A DNA stretch of 64,000 nt from positions 1-64,000 of the forward strand of contig NW_027417510.1 in the NCBI RefSeq assembly GCF_009905375.1. The letters are read 5' to 3'. The translations under genes and the position numbers were made by a program. Positions 10,063 to 20,164 of this stretch are shown here, in pieces. This stretch comes from Apium graveolens (lineage: Eukaryota > Streptophyta > Magnoliopsida > Apiales > Apiaceae). Position 1 is the stretch's first letter. Each line of letters begins with the position of its first letter. The notes below the pieces were generated by a model, which was not told where the DNA came from, did no database searches, and was given only the letters and a program-made list of their open reading frames with translations.

Positions 10063-11616
10063 TTAGTCCAAGATCTCTCTTTCCTTTTCTAACTCAGCTT
10101 TTAGAGATTCATTCATTTTAAGCACTTCATCCCTAACATAGAAAGCATCATCTCTATCTTTCTGAGTTTGATGGAACATGACTAACCCTTTTTCTAAATA
10201 ATCATTCCTCTTTTTGCAAGCAAGATTTTCAGAAGTTAATCTTTCACATGTTAAAGTTTGATCTCTATAGCTAATGAACATGGTTTTAAGATATCTTCTC
10301 AACTCATTAATATCATCAGTATGAAAGGCATAAGTAGTTTGAGGTACCTTTAACTCAGCAGCTTCAGAACTACTTTCAGCACTTGCCATATCAGCATTTG
10401 CCATCAAGGCATAATTCTCCTCACTTTCAGAATCTGAGGTGTCTGTCCAGCTTTTGTTCTTTGTGACAAGAGCCTTGCCTTTGTCACTCTTCACTTTCTT
10501 GCAATCAGGAGATATATGACCTTTCTCACCACAGTTGTAGCATTTGACATTTGTATAATCTCCTCTGTCAGACTTTCCTCCTTTGCCCTCAGATTTTCTG
10601 AAATTCTTCTTATCAGAACTTGCACCTTTCCTGGAAAACTTCTTTCCCTTCCTGAACTTCCTGTATGGAATCTTTGTGATTCTTTTCACCATAAGGGCAC
10701 ACAGCTTCATCATCTCTTCATCAGCATCCGTCTCAGGCAAGCTTTCAGATTCTGAGTCATCATCACTATTAGAACTTGATGACTCAGTATCAGACTTTGT
10801 GAAGAGAGCTTTACCCTTGCCTTTCCTTGAGGTAGCTGCCTTGGGGGATTCTTCTTCAGCCTTAAGAGCAATTGTCCTTGACTTTCCTCCTTTCCTCTTG
10901 CTTCTTTGTTCCATCTCAAGTTCATGAGTCTTGAGCATCCCATAAATTTCATCAAGAGTCGTTTCATCAAGATTATAGTTGTCTCTTATTGTTGTTGCCT
11001 TCAAATCCCAGCTTTCAGGAAGAGCCAACCGGAATTTAAGGTTTGAATCTTCAAGATCATACTCCTTATCAACCAGTGATAAATCATTCAAGAGTTTGAC
11101 AAATCTATCATATAAATCAGTCAATGACTTATTAGCCTTTGAGTCAAAGTGTTCATACTCTTGAGTGAGTATTGTCTTCCTGTTCTTCTTAATCGTATCA
11201 GTTCCCTGACATCTTGTTTCCAAGGCATCCCATATCTCCTTTACAGTCTTGCAGTTTATTACCCTGTTTGACATTACATTATCAGTGGCACTATGTAGTA
11301 AGTGTCGTACCTTAGCATCCTTAGCAATTGATGCGATATCTTCAGCAGTGTAGTCACTCTTCTCCTTTGGTACTGACTTTGCTGCTTCACCTGCAACTGC
11401 AACAGTGAGCTTGGTTGGTTTGTGAGGCCCTTCCTTGATTCTATCAAGATATTCTGGATCTGTAGCTTCCAGAAACATAGTCATCCTCACCTTCCATATG
11501 GGATATTCAGATGGTCTCAATATGGGAACTCTAATAGCCTCATATCGGCTATGGATTTGTGTCTTTGGAGGTTCTTCAGTTTTGGTGGGCTTAGTTAGAG
11601 TTTCTACTTCAGACAT
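10063..11616 (-). CDS. Copia-2 gag, N-terminal part
   Basis: A 517-residue ORF starting at the first ATG after the primer site. Residues ~25-250 are the UBN2-type capsid region (SEYPIWKVRMTMFLE, VKEIWDALETRCQG, FRLALPESWD). A Ser/Asp/Glu-rich linker follows and then the knuckle CYNCGEKGHISPDC near residue 357. The C-terminal part is a charged probable coiled coil. It ends at a stop created by a frameshift (EREILD), and gag continues at 10040 in another frame. The shadow frame at 10710-10970 is not a gene. Confidence 0.85.
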   Translation of the reverse strand: MSEVETLTKPTKTEEPPKTQIHSRYEAIRVPILRPSEYPIWKVRMTMFLEATDPEYLDRIKEGPHKPTKLTVAVAGEAAKSVPKEKSDYTAEDIASIAKDAKVRHLLHSATDNVMSNRVINCKTVKEIWDALETRCQGTDTIKKNRKTILTQEYEHFDSKANKSLTDLYDRFVKLLNDLSLVDKEYDLEDSNLKFRLALPESWDLKATTIRDNYNLDETTLDEIYGMLKTHELEMEQRSKRKGGKSRTIALKAEEESPKAATSRKGKGKALFTKSDTESSSSNSDDDSESESLPETDADEEMMKLCALMVKRITKIPYRKFRKGKKFSRKGASSDKKNFRKSEGKGGKSDRGDYTNVKCYNCGEKGHISPDCKKVKSDKGKALVTKNKSWTDTSDSESEENYALMANADMASAESSSEAAELKVPQTTYAFHTDDINELRRYLKTMFISYRDQTLTCERLTSENLACKKRNDYLEKGLVMFHQTQKDRDDAFYVRDEVLKMNESLKAELEKEREILD

Positions 11617-11657
11617 GATTGTTTTTGGATCTTAAACTTTTTGTATATTAACAGATA

Positions 11658-11670
11658 GGCTATGATACCA
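11658..11670 (-). other. Primer binding site of Copia-2 (tRNA-iMet, one mismatch)
   Basis: TGGTATCATAGCC on the minus strand follows the LTR end (TAACA) after 2 bases. It differs from the usual TGGTATCAGAGCC by G to T. Confidence 0.82.
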
Positions 11671-11672
11671 CT

Positions 11673-12292
11673 TGTTAGGTCACACACACCGTAGAAGGGG
11701 GTGAATACAGTGTATAGCACAATCAAATCGAATTCTAATAACACAAGTAACAGAAAACAGACTTTATTCAAAGCAATAAATTATGTTACAGTATGGAACT
11801 GTCCTCTCTCAGTGATGAACAAATATCACGAGAGCTGCTAGGGTTACAATGAATAATCTTCTCGATAATGATAACACTTATAGTATAAACCCTATGTCTG
11901 TGTTTATATACTACACAGTTACAAGATAATCGCTAATTGATATGGAATATAATTCTGCTTCCTAAAATATATCAATCAGATATCTTTTCTTCCAAGTATT
12001 CTATTCTTCATAGAATTCCTTCTTCATGCATATCTCTTCTTATGTTTGTCTTGATCTTCTTTTCCTTTCAATCAGCCGCCTTCCTTATCTGAACATTTCC
12101 TTTAAGTCCTGATATTATCTTCTGATAAATATCTCCTGAACCTTAAGTACTGATGACTTAAGTTTTGACTTCAGTATAAGTGCTGATTTCAGTTAAGTAC
12201 TGATTTATCCTGTTTAAGTAAGATCTGAAAACTAAACATAAATCATATTAGACATGACATTATCAAATATATCTAACATGTTATATGCAACA
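11673..12292 (-). repeat. 5' LTR of Copia-2 (620 bp)
   Basis: Minus-strand start TGTTGCATATAACATG at 12292 and end TGACCTAACA at 11673, giving TGTT...AACA termini. Directly inside is the primer site and gag. Its U3 has four copies of TAAGTNCTGAT (12103-12204). The flank from 12293 is Helitron sequence. Confidence 0.85.
12103..12204 (-). promoter_or_regulatory. Four TAAGTNCTGAT motifs in Copia-2 U3
   Basis: Direct copies at 12103 (N=C), 12144 (N=A), 12177 (N=G) and 12194 (N=A), written on the plus strand. Each is 11 bp and only one position varies. The placement in U3 parallels the different 9-bp array of Copia-1 and suggests cis-regulatory repeats. No factor is assigned. Confidence 0.45.
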
Positions 12293-12302
12293 GAATTTTT
12301 AA

Positions 12303-12480
12303 GATGCACTAGCTGTTTGCCAGCATGTCGGTCATCCTGATATCTTCTTAACAATGACGTGCAACCTGTTGTGGGATGAAATTCAGAAGATTATGGAGTT
12401 TGTTCCTGGGTGTAAGACTGAGAACTGTATTATGATACAACTCATATTTCAATTTTCCATTAGACATTGTAGGAATAGTT
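12303..12480 (+). pseudogene. Helitron replication protein fragment (Helitron_like_N)
   Basis: Reading from DALAVCQHVGHPDIF in plus frame gives ~45 residues matching the conserved GHPDIFLTMTCNxxWxEI signature of plant RepHel proteins, then CKTEN. The expected continuation (receptor-like VFxLKLxxL motif) is recognisable only as decayed sequence, and a stop follows at about 12480. The first residues abut the Copia-2 LTR flank, so the gene was interrupted there. Confidence 0.7.
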
Positions 12481-12605
12481 CTTAAACAATATAAGTTGCG
12501 CTCTATTATTAACAAAAGGAATGAAGATCACAAATTGCTGGAGTTAGTCATCTCTGATGCACTGTAAAGTGTTACTGTATCTTACTACGTATGATAATAT
12601 TTCTT

Positions 12606-12786
12606 GGGAAATGTTATTTCCAGAGCTTATTTTTGTTTCCAGAGCTGAAAAATGTAAAAAGACCGAATTTACCCTTGCATTGATTTTTCTTCCAAGAGTT
12701 GTTTATATGATTCAGGGGGCAATTTTATCTTTTCACCACATTCTTGCTCTGGAAATAAAAAAACAGCTCTGGAAATAGCATTTCCC
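12606..12786. mobile_element. MITE with ~40-bp TIRs and 8-bp duplication
   Basis: 181 bp. The left end GGGAAATGTTATTTCCAGAG and the complement of the right end GGGAAATGCTATTTCCAGAG differ at one position, and the similarity extends for about 40 bp. It is flanked by a perfect direct repeat TATTTCTT (12598-12605 and 12787-12794). TIR length and the GGG start favour a Mutator-type MITE; the 8-bp duplication would also suit hAT. No ORF. Confidence 0.85.
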
Positions 12787-13523
12787 TATTTCTTTGCTTC
12801 ATTGTTAATTATAAGTCTAACTTCACTTCATGCAGGAATCCTATCATAGTAACCCTATGAGGTGACATGGCCATTTCATGTAATGTCGCACTAAACAGTG
12901 CAGCTGTGCATTACCTTTAACCAACATGTATCATTCTTTCGAGCTGTAGAATGGTACAAGACAATTATAAATGTGAAGTTTAATAACAGACTGCTCTTCG
13001 ACCACCTACTATGTGAACTGTGACAATGAAAGATATTATGTTCTCCGAGATAGGTAATTTCTAAAAATATTAATAGTCACATTATCCTTGTCACTAATTA
13101 GTTTTTCTCATAAACTAAATACAGCTACTGGAGTTACGAAGTACTTCACTGATTCCTATTGCACATAGGATGAAAGGAGATGCCCAACCGCAACCTCCCT
13201 CTCATGTAATCAACAATTTGTTGTGTCCTCGGTTTCTCTTCCTTTCAACTATTTTTTTCATGTGTGTGTTGTCAATTTAATCAGAATTATGTCTCAAGTT
13301 TCTAATGTGTGAACTTTTACTGTCGCTAAATACTTAAGACTGTATCATGGATGATTTAAGGAACATAGTTATTCTTTCACATGGAAGCACCCTCGCAAAA
13401 AAAAATTATTTACTCAAACAAATCGAAACACATGGAAATTGAAAAATGATTAATTCAAATTAATCATAAACAAAAAGATTAACTGTAACCAAATTATTAT
13501 CTCTAGTTTTATCCTTTTAAAAG

Positions 13524-13551
13524 AGCCCGACACCGCGGGCTTAAATACTAG
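13524..13551 (+). other. Helitron 3' terminus: hairpin and CTAG
   Basis: A 6-bp stem AGCCCG/CGGGCT (13524-13529 and 13536-13541) is followed after 6 bases by CTAG (13548-13551) and then T. GC-rich hairpin, short AT spacer and terminal CTRR before a host T is the Helitron 3' signature. Confidence 0.7.
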
Positions 13552-13740
13552 TTTTTATTTTTACGCATGATTTTCCCGACTTGCACTTTTTTTATTTCGG
13601 CTTTTCCGTGGTGTTCCTATGGGTACACAATAACCATAAACTTTTATAATTTTGACTTGTTTTGATTGGCCTCCACTTCTTAATAGTGGTGGACCCCATG
13701 CATTCACAACAACTACACTAATCAAAACACTTCAAATTTA

Positions 13741-13830
13741 CTCCCTCTGTTTTTTCTATATGACGTTTTAGGTTTTCTTTCTTGTTTACAAATATATGAC
13801 GTTCTCCCTTTTCAAGGAACTGTAAATAAT
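13741..13830. mobile_element. Possible Stowaway MITE left end
   Basis: After a TA dinucleotide, CTCCCTCTGTTTTTTCTATATGACG is the usual Stowaway end in this genome (compare 32023). I could not find a matching right end in 13830-13953 or in the sequence beyond the Tat element at 31792, so it is a fragment, or chance. Confidence 0.3.
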
Positions 13831-13958
13831 ATTTTACCATTATTACCCTTATTTACTGCTTATACTATTTTCAATAAATCTAGAAAAGTGAAAAGTCTAG
13901 ATCACTAACTCGTGGTCTTTATATAGGACTATAGTATAGGAGCATTATACATACATAT

Positions 13959-14666
13959 TATTATATATGGATTTTCTGTCATGACAAGACGTGATCGACA
14001 TATGGACGGCAAGCTAACTGGGAACATATCAAGAGGAGAAGAGAAGGAAGACGTTCTTGAAAAGATCAGATATGAAAGGCTAACAATGCAAATGAGGGGA
14101 CTAAATCTGCAATAGGCCGGGTTTATAGGAGCTATAGTTGTACAACCGGACCTGGTCTTCAACAGCAACAACACACGATGAAGAAAGAAGGGGGAAAGAT
14201 AAGTGATGGGGTTTTGAATCATGAGAAAAAGAAGGGATAAGGGAGAGGGCCAATAAATCAGAAATGACATGAACAAACATAAAACACAGGAGAAGAACAA
14301 GCTGTAACACAACACAAAAAAACACAACTGATACTCACCTTCTCCATCATATAGTACTACTCACAAAACACTAAAACATCCATCTAATATCAAAGCCTAC
14401 AAACACCAAAATAGCACGAGAGATAGAAGAGGAATAAGAACATGTATCATCCAAATTTCTTTGTAACGAACATAAATCAATATCTAGTGGATCGTATTTA
14501 GGTTGGATAATCAATCCCACCCGCGGTTTTTTCCCATTTACGGGTATTCCGCGTCACCAATTCTTTGAGTCTATTGTCATTTACATTGCTCTTAGTTTAG
14601 TCCTTTAATACAATAAATACAATCAAATAACCTTAGCACTTAACCTACAAATTTTGGTAAAAAACA
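13959..14666 (+). repeat. 5' LTR of the Tat-type element
   Basis: 708 bp, partner of 31081-31786. It starts TATTATATATGG where the 3' copy has TGTTATATATAG, and ends AAAACA at 14666. Short ORFs on its minus strand are shadows and also occur in the other LTR. The target duplication CATAT precedes it. Confidence 0.92.
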
Positions 14667-14668
14667 AT

Positions 14669-14685
14669 TGGCGCCGTATGTGGGA
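14669..14685 (+). other. Primer binding site of Tat-type element (tRNA-Asp-like)
   Basis: TGGCGCCGTATGTGGGA, two bases after the LTR end. The first eight bases (TGGCGCCG) complement the 3' end of plant tRNA-Asp; the rest has diverged. Confidence 0.7.
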
Positions 14686-14716
14686 AACTTGATAAGAGTT
14701 TGGTTGATTCACTACG

Positions 14717-16469
14717 ATGACAGGAAATGACTTGGAAGAACAAGTTATCAATCAAGGAGTTGAGTTTGAGAGCAACAAAGAGATGGCAGCAATGTTGAAA
14801 AAACTACAAGATGAGATAGAGAAGATACGCTCCGAAAATGAGACATTGAAGAAAGAATTAACCACGACCAAATCCAGAACCAAGACAGCGACAAAGAAGA
14901 CGATCTCGAGTGTAGTTAGACGTCTGGATATGGATGATGTTGAGGAATGGGATTAACATGAAGGGCCAACAAAGGGAACTGATGATATGAATGAGACATA
15001 GAATGTATAGAACGTACCAAATAACGATGATGACATAGAAAGACAATGTGATGAGCAACATCATGATGATCGTGAGGACCGAGAAGGGGATGACGATAAA
15101 AGGAGGATAGAAGGAGTTCACGCCACAGAAGTACAAGATCTCGAAATCAAATTACAGAGGAATTCAAAAGAGAACTGCAAGAAGTGAGGGATTTAATTGA
15201 AAGAATTCTTGATGTCCCAAAGCCATTAGAGAAAGCGACTCTTACAAGCTATGTCGATTCTCCTTTTCACGACAACATTGCTTTAGTAGAGATACCAAAA
15301 CATTTCACGGTGCCACAAATGAGACCATATGATGGTACTAGTGATCCATTAGAACATTTCGCACAATATAATCAACGAATGTTCACAGTACCAACTACAC
15401 GTAACTTGAAGGAATCTTGCATGTGCAAGGGATTTGGTTTTACATTGTCAGGACCAGCCTTACAATGGTTCATAAATCTTCCACACAGGAGTATCAAGAC
15501 ATTTTCCAACTTAGAAGACGCATTCAACATGTAATTTGCTAGTAGCAGAGTGTTCGAGAAGACCACCGGTGATTTGTACAAGATTGTGCAAAGTCATAGA
15601 GAGCCATTACATGACTACTTGACACAATTCAATAGAGAAAAGGTGACCATCACCAACTGCGATATACCCACATCCATTGAGTCATTTAAAAGGGGATTAG
15701 AAAGGGAATCTCCACTTTATAAAGAACTGACAAAATATCCGTGTCTATGGATGGCGTGCAAGCTAAAGCAATGACATAAGTGAGATTGGAAGAAGACGGG
15801 AGGGAGGATGATGAGAAATATTATAGGCCTTCAAGGAATATTACAACACTAAGGTCTAGGGAATACAAACCCTATTCGAGGCCTTCCAGGGATAAAGTTT
15901 ATGTCAACACGACGCGGGAACGTAATAACTGGAGAAAGGAGGAACATAGTGATTGGAGGAAGGACCTTAATTTGCCACCTATGTATGACAGTTACGGTTT
16001 CATAATAACACCTTCAGCCATGATGAAGGAGTTCACCAAGTTAGGAGATATAGTCAAATGGCCGATGAAGAACAACAAGCCTAAAACGAATCCAGACTCA
16101 AAACTATGGTGTGACTATCATGGAGATTACAGACATAAAACTTATAACTATGTGGCTTTACAAAAGGAGCTTCAATTCTTGACCAAGAAGGGATATTTAA
16201 CTGAGTTCATGACATCCAAGAAAGCATCTTACGTCAGGAGAGACAAGTCGCCCAAAGGAGACAACGTGACACCAGTAAGACAACCACCACCACCACCACA
16301 TCACAAAGTAATTAAATTTATTGCAGGAGGTTCCAAAGTGTGTGGGTCTACATACTCACAAGCTAAAAGGGTGGCTAGAGAAACTGACATACGAGTTACC
16401 CAAATAGGAGTTAGCAATAATGCTATTCCATCTTTGATGTTTGACGAGTCAGATAAAAGAAGTATTTGA
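14717..16469 (+). pseudogene. Tat-type gag remnant
   Basis: An ATG at 14717 opens the N-terminal part (coiled-coil-like, to 14956). The capsid region follows at 15184-15774 (KHFTVPQMRPYDGTSDPLEH, LSGPALQWFINLP, KTTGDLYKIVQSHREPL), which matches Retrotrans_gag. The part from 15780 (EDGREDDEKYYRPS, WCDYHGDYRHKT, a degraded zinc-binding motif) runs to 16469. The disruptions are stop codons at 15532 and 15777 (both readable as Q in the expected frame) and 16467 (readable as R), plus a frameshift near 15740. Gag would form the particle; this copy cannot. Confidence 0.82.
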
Positions 16470-16850
16470 GAACCACATCAAGATGGACTTGTCATTTCAC
16501 TCTATGTCGGGAATTGCTTGATCAAAAGAATATTACTTGACAACGGGAGTGCTGCCAACATTATGATGCTGAGCACGTTGAAACAAATGGGTTTGGAAGA
16601 AAGAGACATGATTAAGAAATCGACGATATTTGTGGGATTTAGTGGGGAAACCAAGCGGACATTGGGAGAGATCACATTATCTACTTATGCACAATGATTT
16701 AATCTTTTGGAGAAATTCTGCATAATAGACGTCGATTTGACATACAACATAATCATGGGAAGGCCTTGGATTCATAATTTGAAAGTTGTACCATCAACAT
16801 ACCAACAAGTTCTCAAATTTCCAACCCCATGGGGAGCTCAAGAGATATGA
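16470..16850 (+). pseudogene. Tat-type protease remnant
   Basis: In frame with the preceding gag after one stop: LYVGNCLIKRILLDNGSAANIM contains the retropepsin-like active site as DNGSA instead of the usual DxGSS, followed by IFVGFSGETKRTLG and IIMGRPWIHNLKV. The last two are hallmarks of Tat/Athila proteases. Stops are present (about 16687 and 16847), so the region is dead. Confidence 0.75.
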
Positions 16851-17071
16851 GGGGATCAAGATATGGCACATGAATGTTACAAGACATGTTTGAAACCAAA
16901 TGTCCAAAACCATGGAAATGAGACGCCTGTGGCCACAATTACATGACCTGAGAAGTTAGCTGAAATCGATTTAAAGACCGGAGACAAGAAAGTGCTGATA
17001 GGAGAAGACCCTTCACCAACAATTGAGGCAAATTTGGTGAATTTCTTGACTACAAGATTGGAGGCATTTGC

Positions 17072-20000
17072 GTGGAATGTGACGACATAACAGGAATAGA
17101 CCCAAACGTTATCACGCACAAGTTAAATGTCGATCCTAGCTACACCCCTGTTCAACAGAAAAAAAGGAAATTTGCGACGGAGAGAAACAAGATAATTAAC
17201 GATGAAATTGATAGGCTTATGAAGGCTGGGATGATAAAGGAGGTTGACTACTCCGAGTGGCTAGCAAATTTCATCATAATGCAGAAAAAGAATGGGAAAT
17301 GGAGAGTTTGTGTCGACTACATAGACTTGAACAAAGCTTGTCCCAAGGACCCCTATCCATTACCCCACATTGACACCATGATGGACTCAACGGCTGGACA
17401 TGAATTGCTTACATTTTTGGACGCCTCAAGTGATTTTAATCAGATTGAAAAGGAGCCGTCTGATTGTGAAAAGACAGCACTCATTACAGACATGGGGATA
17501 TATTATTACTTGGCCATGCCTTTTGGACTACGCAACGCTGTGGCTATATTTTAAAGGCTTGTCAACAAGATGTTCAAGGACCAGATAGGAAAAATAATGG
17601 AAGTATACATGGACGACATGGTGGTCGAGTCTGTAAATGCTGAGAATCATGTTCGTGACCTTCAGGAGGTGTTCGACATATTGGGATCATACAACATGAA
17701 GCTGAACCCGTCTAAATGTAACTTTGCCGTGTCGTCAGGGAAGTGTTTCGGACACATGATGACCAGGAGGGGCATTGAGGCCAGTCCAGAACAAACTAAG
17801 GCTATTTTTGAGTTAAAAAGTCCATCAAACGTTAAAGACGTCCAGAAATTGACGGGAAGAGTTGCAGCCTTGAACCGATTCATATCACGATCATCGGACA
17901 AGTGTAAACCATTTTATGATGTTTTAAGGAAAAACAAGGGGTTCATGTGGTCAGAAAAACACAAAAATGCACTTCATGACATGAAGAAATATCCCACTAC
18001 TCCTCCACTCTTGTTTAAGCCCCTTCAAGGAGAGGACCTTTAGGTTTACTTGTCTGTAACATATCATGTTGTGAGTGGAGTGCTCGTTAAAGAAAGTGAA
18101 GGTGTCCAGTCGCCTATTTATTATATCAGCAAAAGCCTAGTTGATGCGGAAATAAGGTACACGTTTCTAGAAAAATTGGTGCTTGTATTTGCCATGACTT
18201 CAACTAAAATAAGGCATTATTTTGAATCACACAAAATACATGTCATGACGAACTTTCCCTTGAGAACTGTCTTGAGCAAACCTGACTTGACGGGAAGGAT
18301 GGCGGAATGGGCCATACGTCTGAGTACTTACAATATCACATATGATACAAGGAGTGCCATAAAATCACAAGCTCTAGCTGACTTTATGGTTGATTTCAGT
18401 CCAAGCCAAATGACGACAGCTGATGAGGAGTTTTAACGAGTCATTTCAAGGGTGAACACCAAGCCATGGACATTGTATACTGATGGAGCTTCAAATATAA
18501 ATGGAACGGGATTGAGGCTTGTACTCAAATCGCCACAGGGGGATATGATAGCACATTCAATATGTTGTGACTTCAAAGCCACCAATAATGAAGCCGAGTA
18601 CGAAGCACTGATTATGAGGCTCACGACTGTTAAGGACATGAAGGTCAGAAATATTGATATAAACTGTGATTCATTGTTAATTGTTAATCATGTCAATGCC
18701 TCATATGAAGCTAAGGATCCCAAGATGATCACGTACTTGGACATCACCAAGAGATTGATGAATTACTTTGACATTTTCAACATACAATAAGTTCCAAGAG
18801 AGAATAATATACAAGCTGATGCACTAGCTGGTTTGGGAGCTGTTTCTAAGGATCTCGACTTAAACAACATTCCAGTTATTCATGTCACAAAGCCTGTTGT
18901 TGAAAGATTGGTTCACGACATAGAAGTATTGGCTCTTAATCATCATGATGACAATACCAATGAAGACATGGACAACTGGATTCGAGCATACAAAGATTAC
19001 TTACAATTTGGTGTTACACCAAACAACAACAACGAAGCTAGGGTCCTTAGGATGAAAGATTCAAGGTTTACAGTCATAGATGATGAGTTGTTCAAGAAAT
19101 CTTCCACGGGGCTGCTTCAAAGGTGCTTGAAAAAACACGAGGCTGACATGGTATTAAGAGATGCACATGAAGAAGAGTGTAGAAATCATACCAACGGAAG
19201 AAATCTCTCATTGAAGATTCTGCATTTAGGTTATTACTGGTCGACGTTAAGACATGATGATCTAGATTATACAAGGAGATGTGATGCCTACCAGATACAT
19301 GCACCTGTCATACACAAACCGTCTGAACACCTAAACATGTCTATTCCCTCTTAGGATTTCATGAAATGGGGGATGGACATTGTGGGGAAGATGCCACCTG
19401 CACCTGGGAAAAAGGTATTCATGCTAGCCATGACAGATTACTTTTCAAAATGGATTGAGGCAGAATCGTTTAAGCAGGTCACGTCAAAAGAAGTGATATC
19501 GTTTATCAAGAGAAACATTCTTTTCAAGTTTGGTGTTCCATCTGAATTTTTTTACGATAATGGGTCGTAATTCATAAGCGACAAGATAGAAACATTTTGC
19601 AAATGTTGGAACATCAACTTGATTAAGTCGACACCAAGATATCATCAAGCCAATGGACATGCCGAATCAAACAACAAGATCATAATCAACAATCTTAAAA
19701 GAAGATTGACGTCATGCAAAGGGAAGTGGGCTGAAGAACTGCCTTGGGTATTGTGGTCGGACAGGACGGCTCCTTTTACATCAACGGGACATACGCCATA
19801 CAGCTTAATCTATGGCACTGAAGTTGTCTTACTAACAGAGATCATGATGACAACAGCCAGGTACGGACTATTGATGACTGACATGAACAACAAAGAATTG
19901 GCACATGAACAAGATACTGTGGATGGGCTTCAAGAGATGGCGAGGATTTTTATGGTTTGTTATCAACAAAGGGTGGCCAACAAATATAATAAACATGTCC

Positions 20001-20164
20001 ATGTAAGAGCTTTCCGTGTTGGTGACTTGGTGTTAAGGAAGATGTTCCAAAACACAATGGACATGACGGCAGGAAAATTCGCTAACATTTGGGAAGGACC
20101 TTACTTTATTGATGCAGTCATTGGACGTGGAGCTTATCGATTGTCGAGTTTGGACGACATATAA
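17072..20164 (+). pseudogene. Tat-type pol remnant: RT, RNase H x2, integrase
   Basis: One reading frame, broken by stops but not by frameshifts. RT: KKNGKWRVCVDYIDLNKACP, LTFLDASSDFNQI, AMPFGLRNA and the catalytic YMDDMVV (17609). First RNase H: 18050-18436 (IYYISKSLVDAE). Second, archaeal-type RNase H typical of Tat: 18452-18790 (TLYTDGASNINGTG, NNEAEYEAL, NCDSLLIVNHVN). Integrase: 18833-20164 (KWGMDIVGKMPPAPG, DNGS, YHQANGHAESNN, GKWAEELPWVLW). Stops are at 17552, 18041, 18434, 18788, 19352, 19568 and 20162; nearly all replace an expected CAA/CAG. Upstream of 17072 the frame changes once (near 17085). Confidence 0.9.

Larger units (their letters stand above)
8013..12292 (-). mobile_element. 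Copia LTR retrotransposon (Copia-2), truncated by G1
   Basis: A minus-strand Ty1/Copia element. In element order: 5' LTR (12292-11673), Met-tRNA primer site, gag, protease, GAG-pre-integrase, integrase; coding stops at 8013, where the G1 LTR interrupts the sequence after MVMESINV. The remaining RT, RNase H and 3' LTR should lie beyond G1, left of the window. Unlike Copia-1 it is decayed: gag is split by a frameshift near 10050, another frameshift and stops lie near 9250-9330, and a stop is at 8806. Gag has three CCHC knuckles. Its flank at 12293 is Helitron coding sequence. Confidence 0.88.
12293..13551 (+). mobile_element. Helitron remnant
   Basis: Starts mid-gene beside the Copia-2 LTR and ends at a typical Helitron 3' terminus. 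The left part (12303-12440) translates in plus frame to ALAVCQHVGHPDIFLTMTCN, then LLWDEIQKIMEFVPG, which is the Helitron_like_N region (the segment before the HUH rolling-circle domain) of the RepHel protein. The frame then decays. The rest to 13520 holds no coding I can recognise. A MITE is inserted at 12606-12786. The 5' end of the Helitron and most of RepHel must lie on the far side of Copia-2, outside the window. Confidence 0.7.

Noticed and set aside
10710..10970. 86-residue ORF inside Copia-2 gag
   Set aside because: Same strand but shifted frame inside a longer, recognisable gag ORF.
13929..14327. ORFs of 132 and 74 residues on the minus strand of the Tat LTR, repeated at 31057-31473
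   Set aside because: They recur because the LTR is duplicated, and they differ between the copies by frame-neutral chance. LTR non-coding sequence is the simpler reading.
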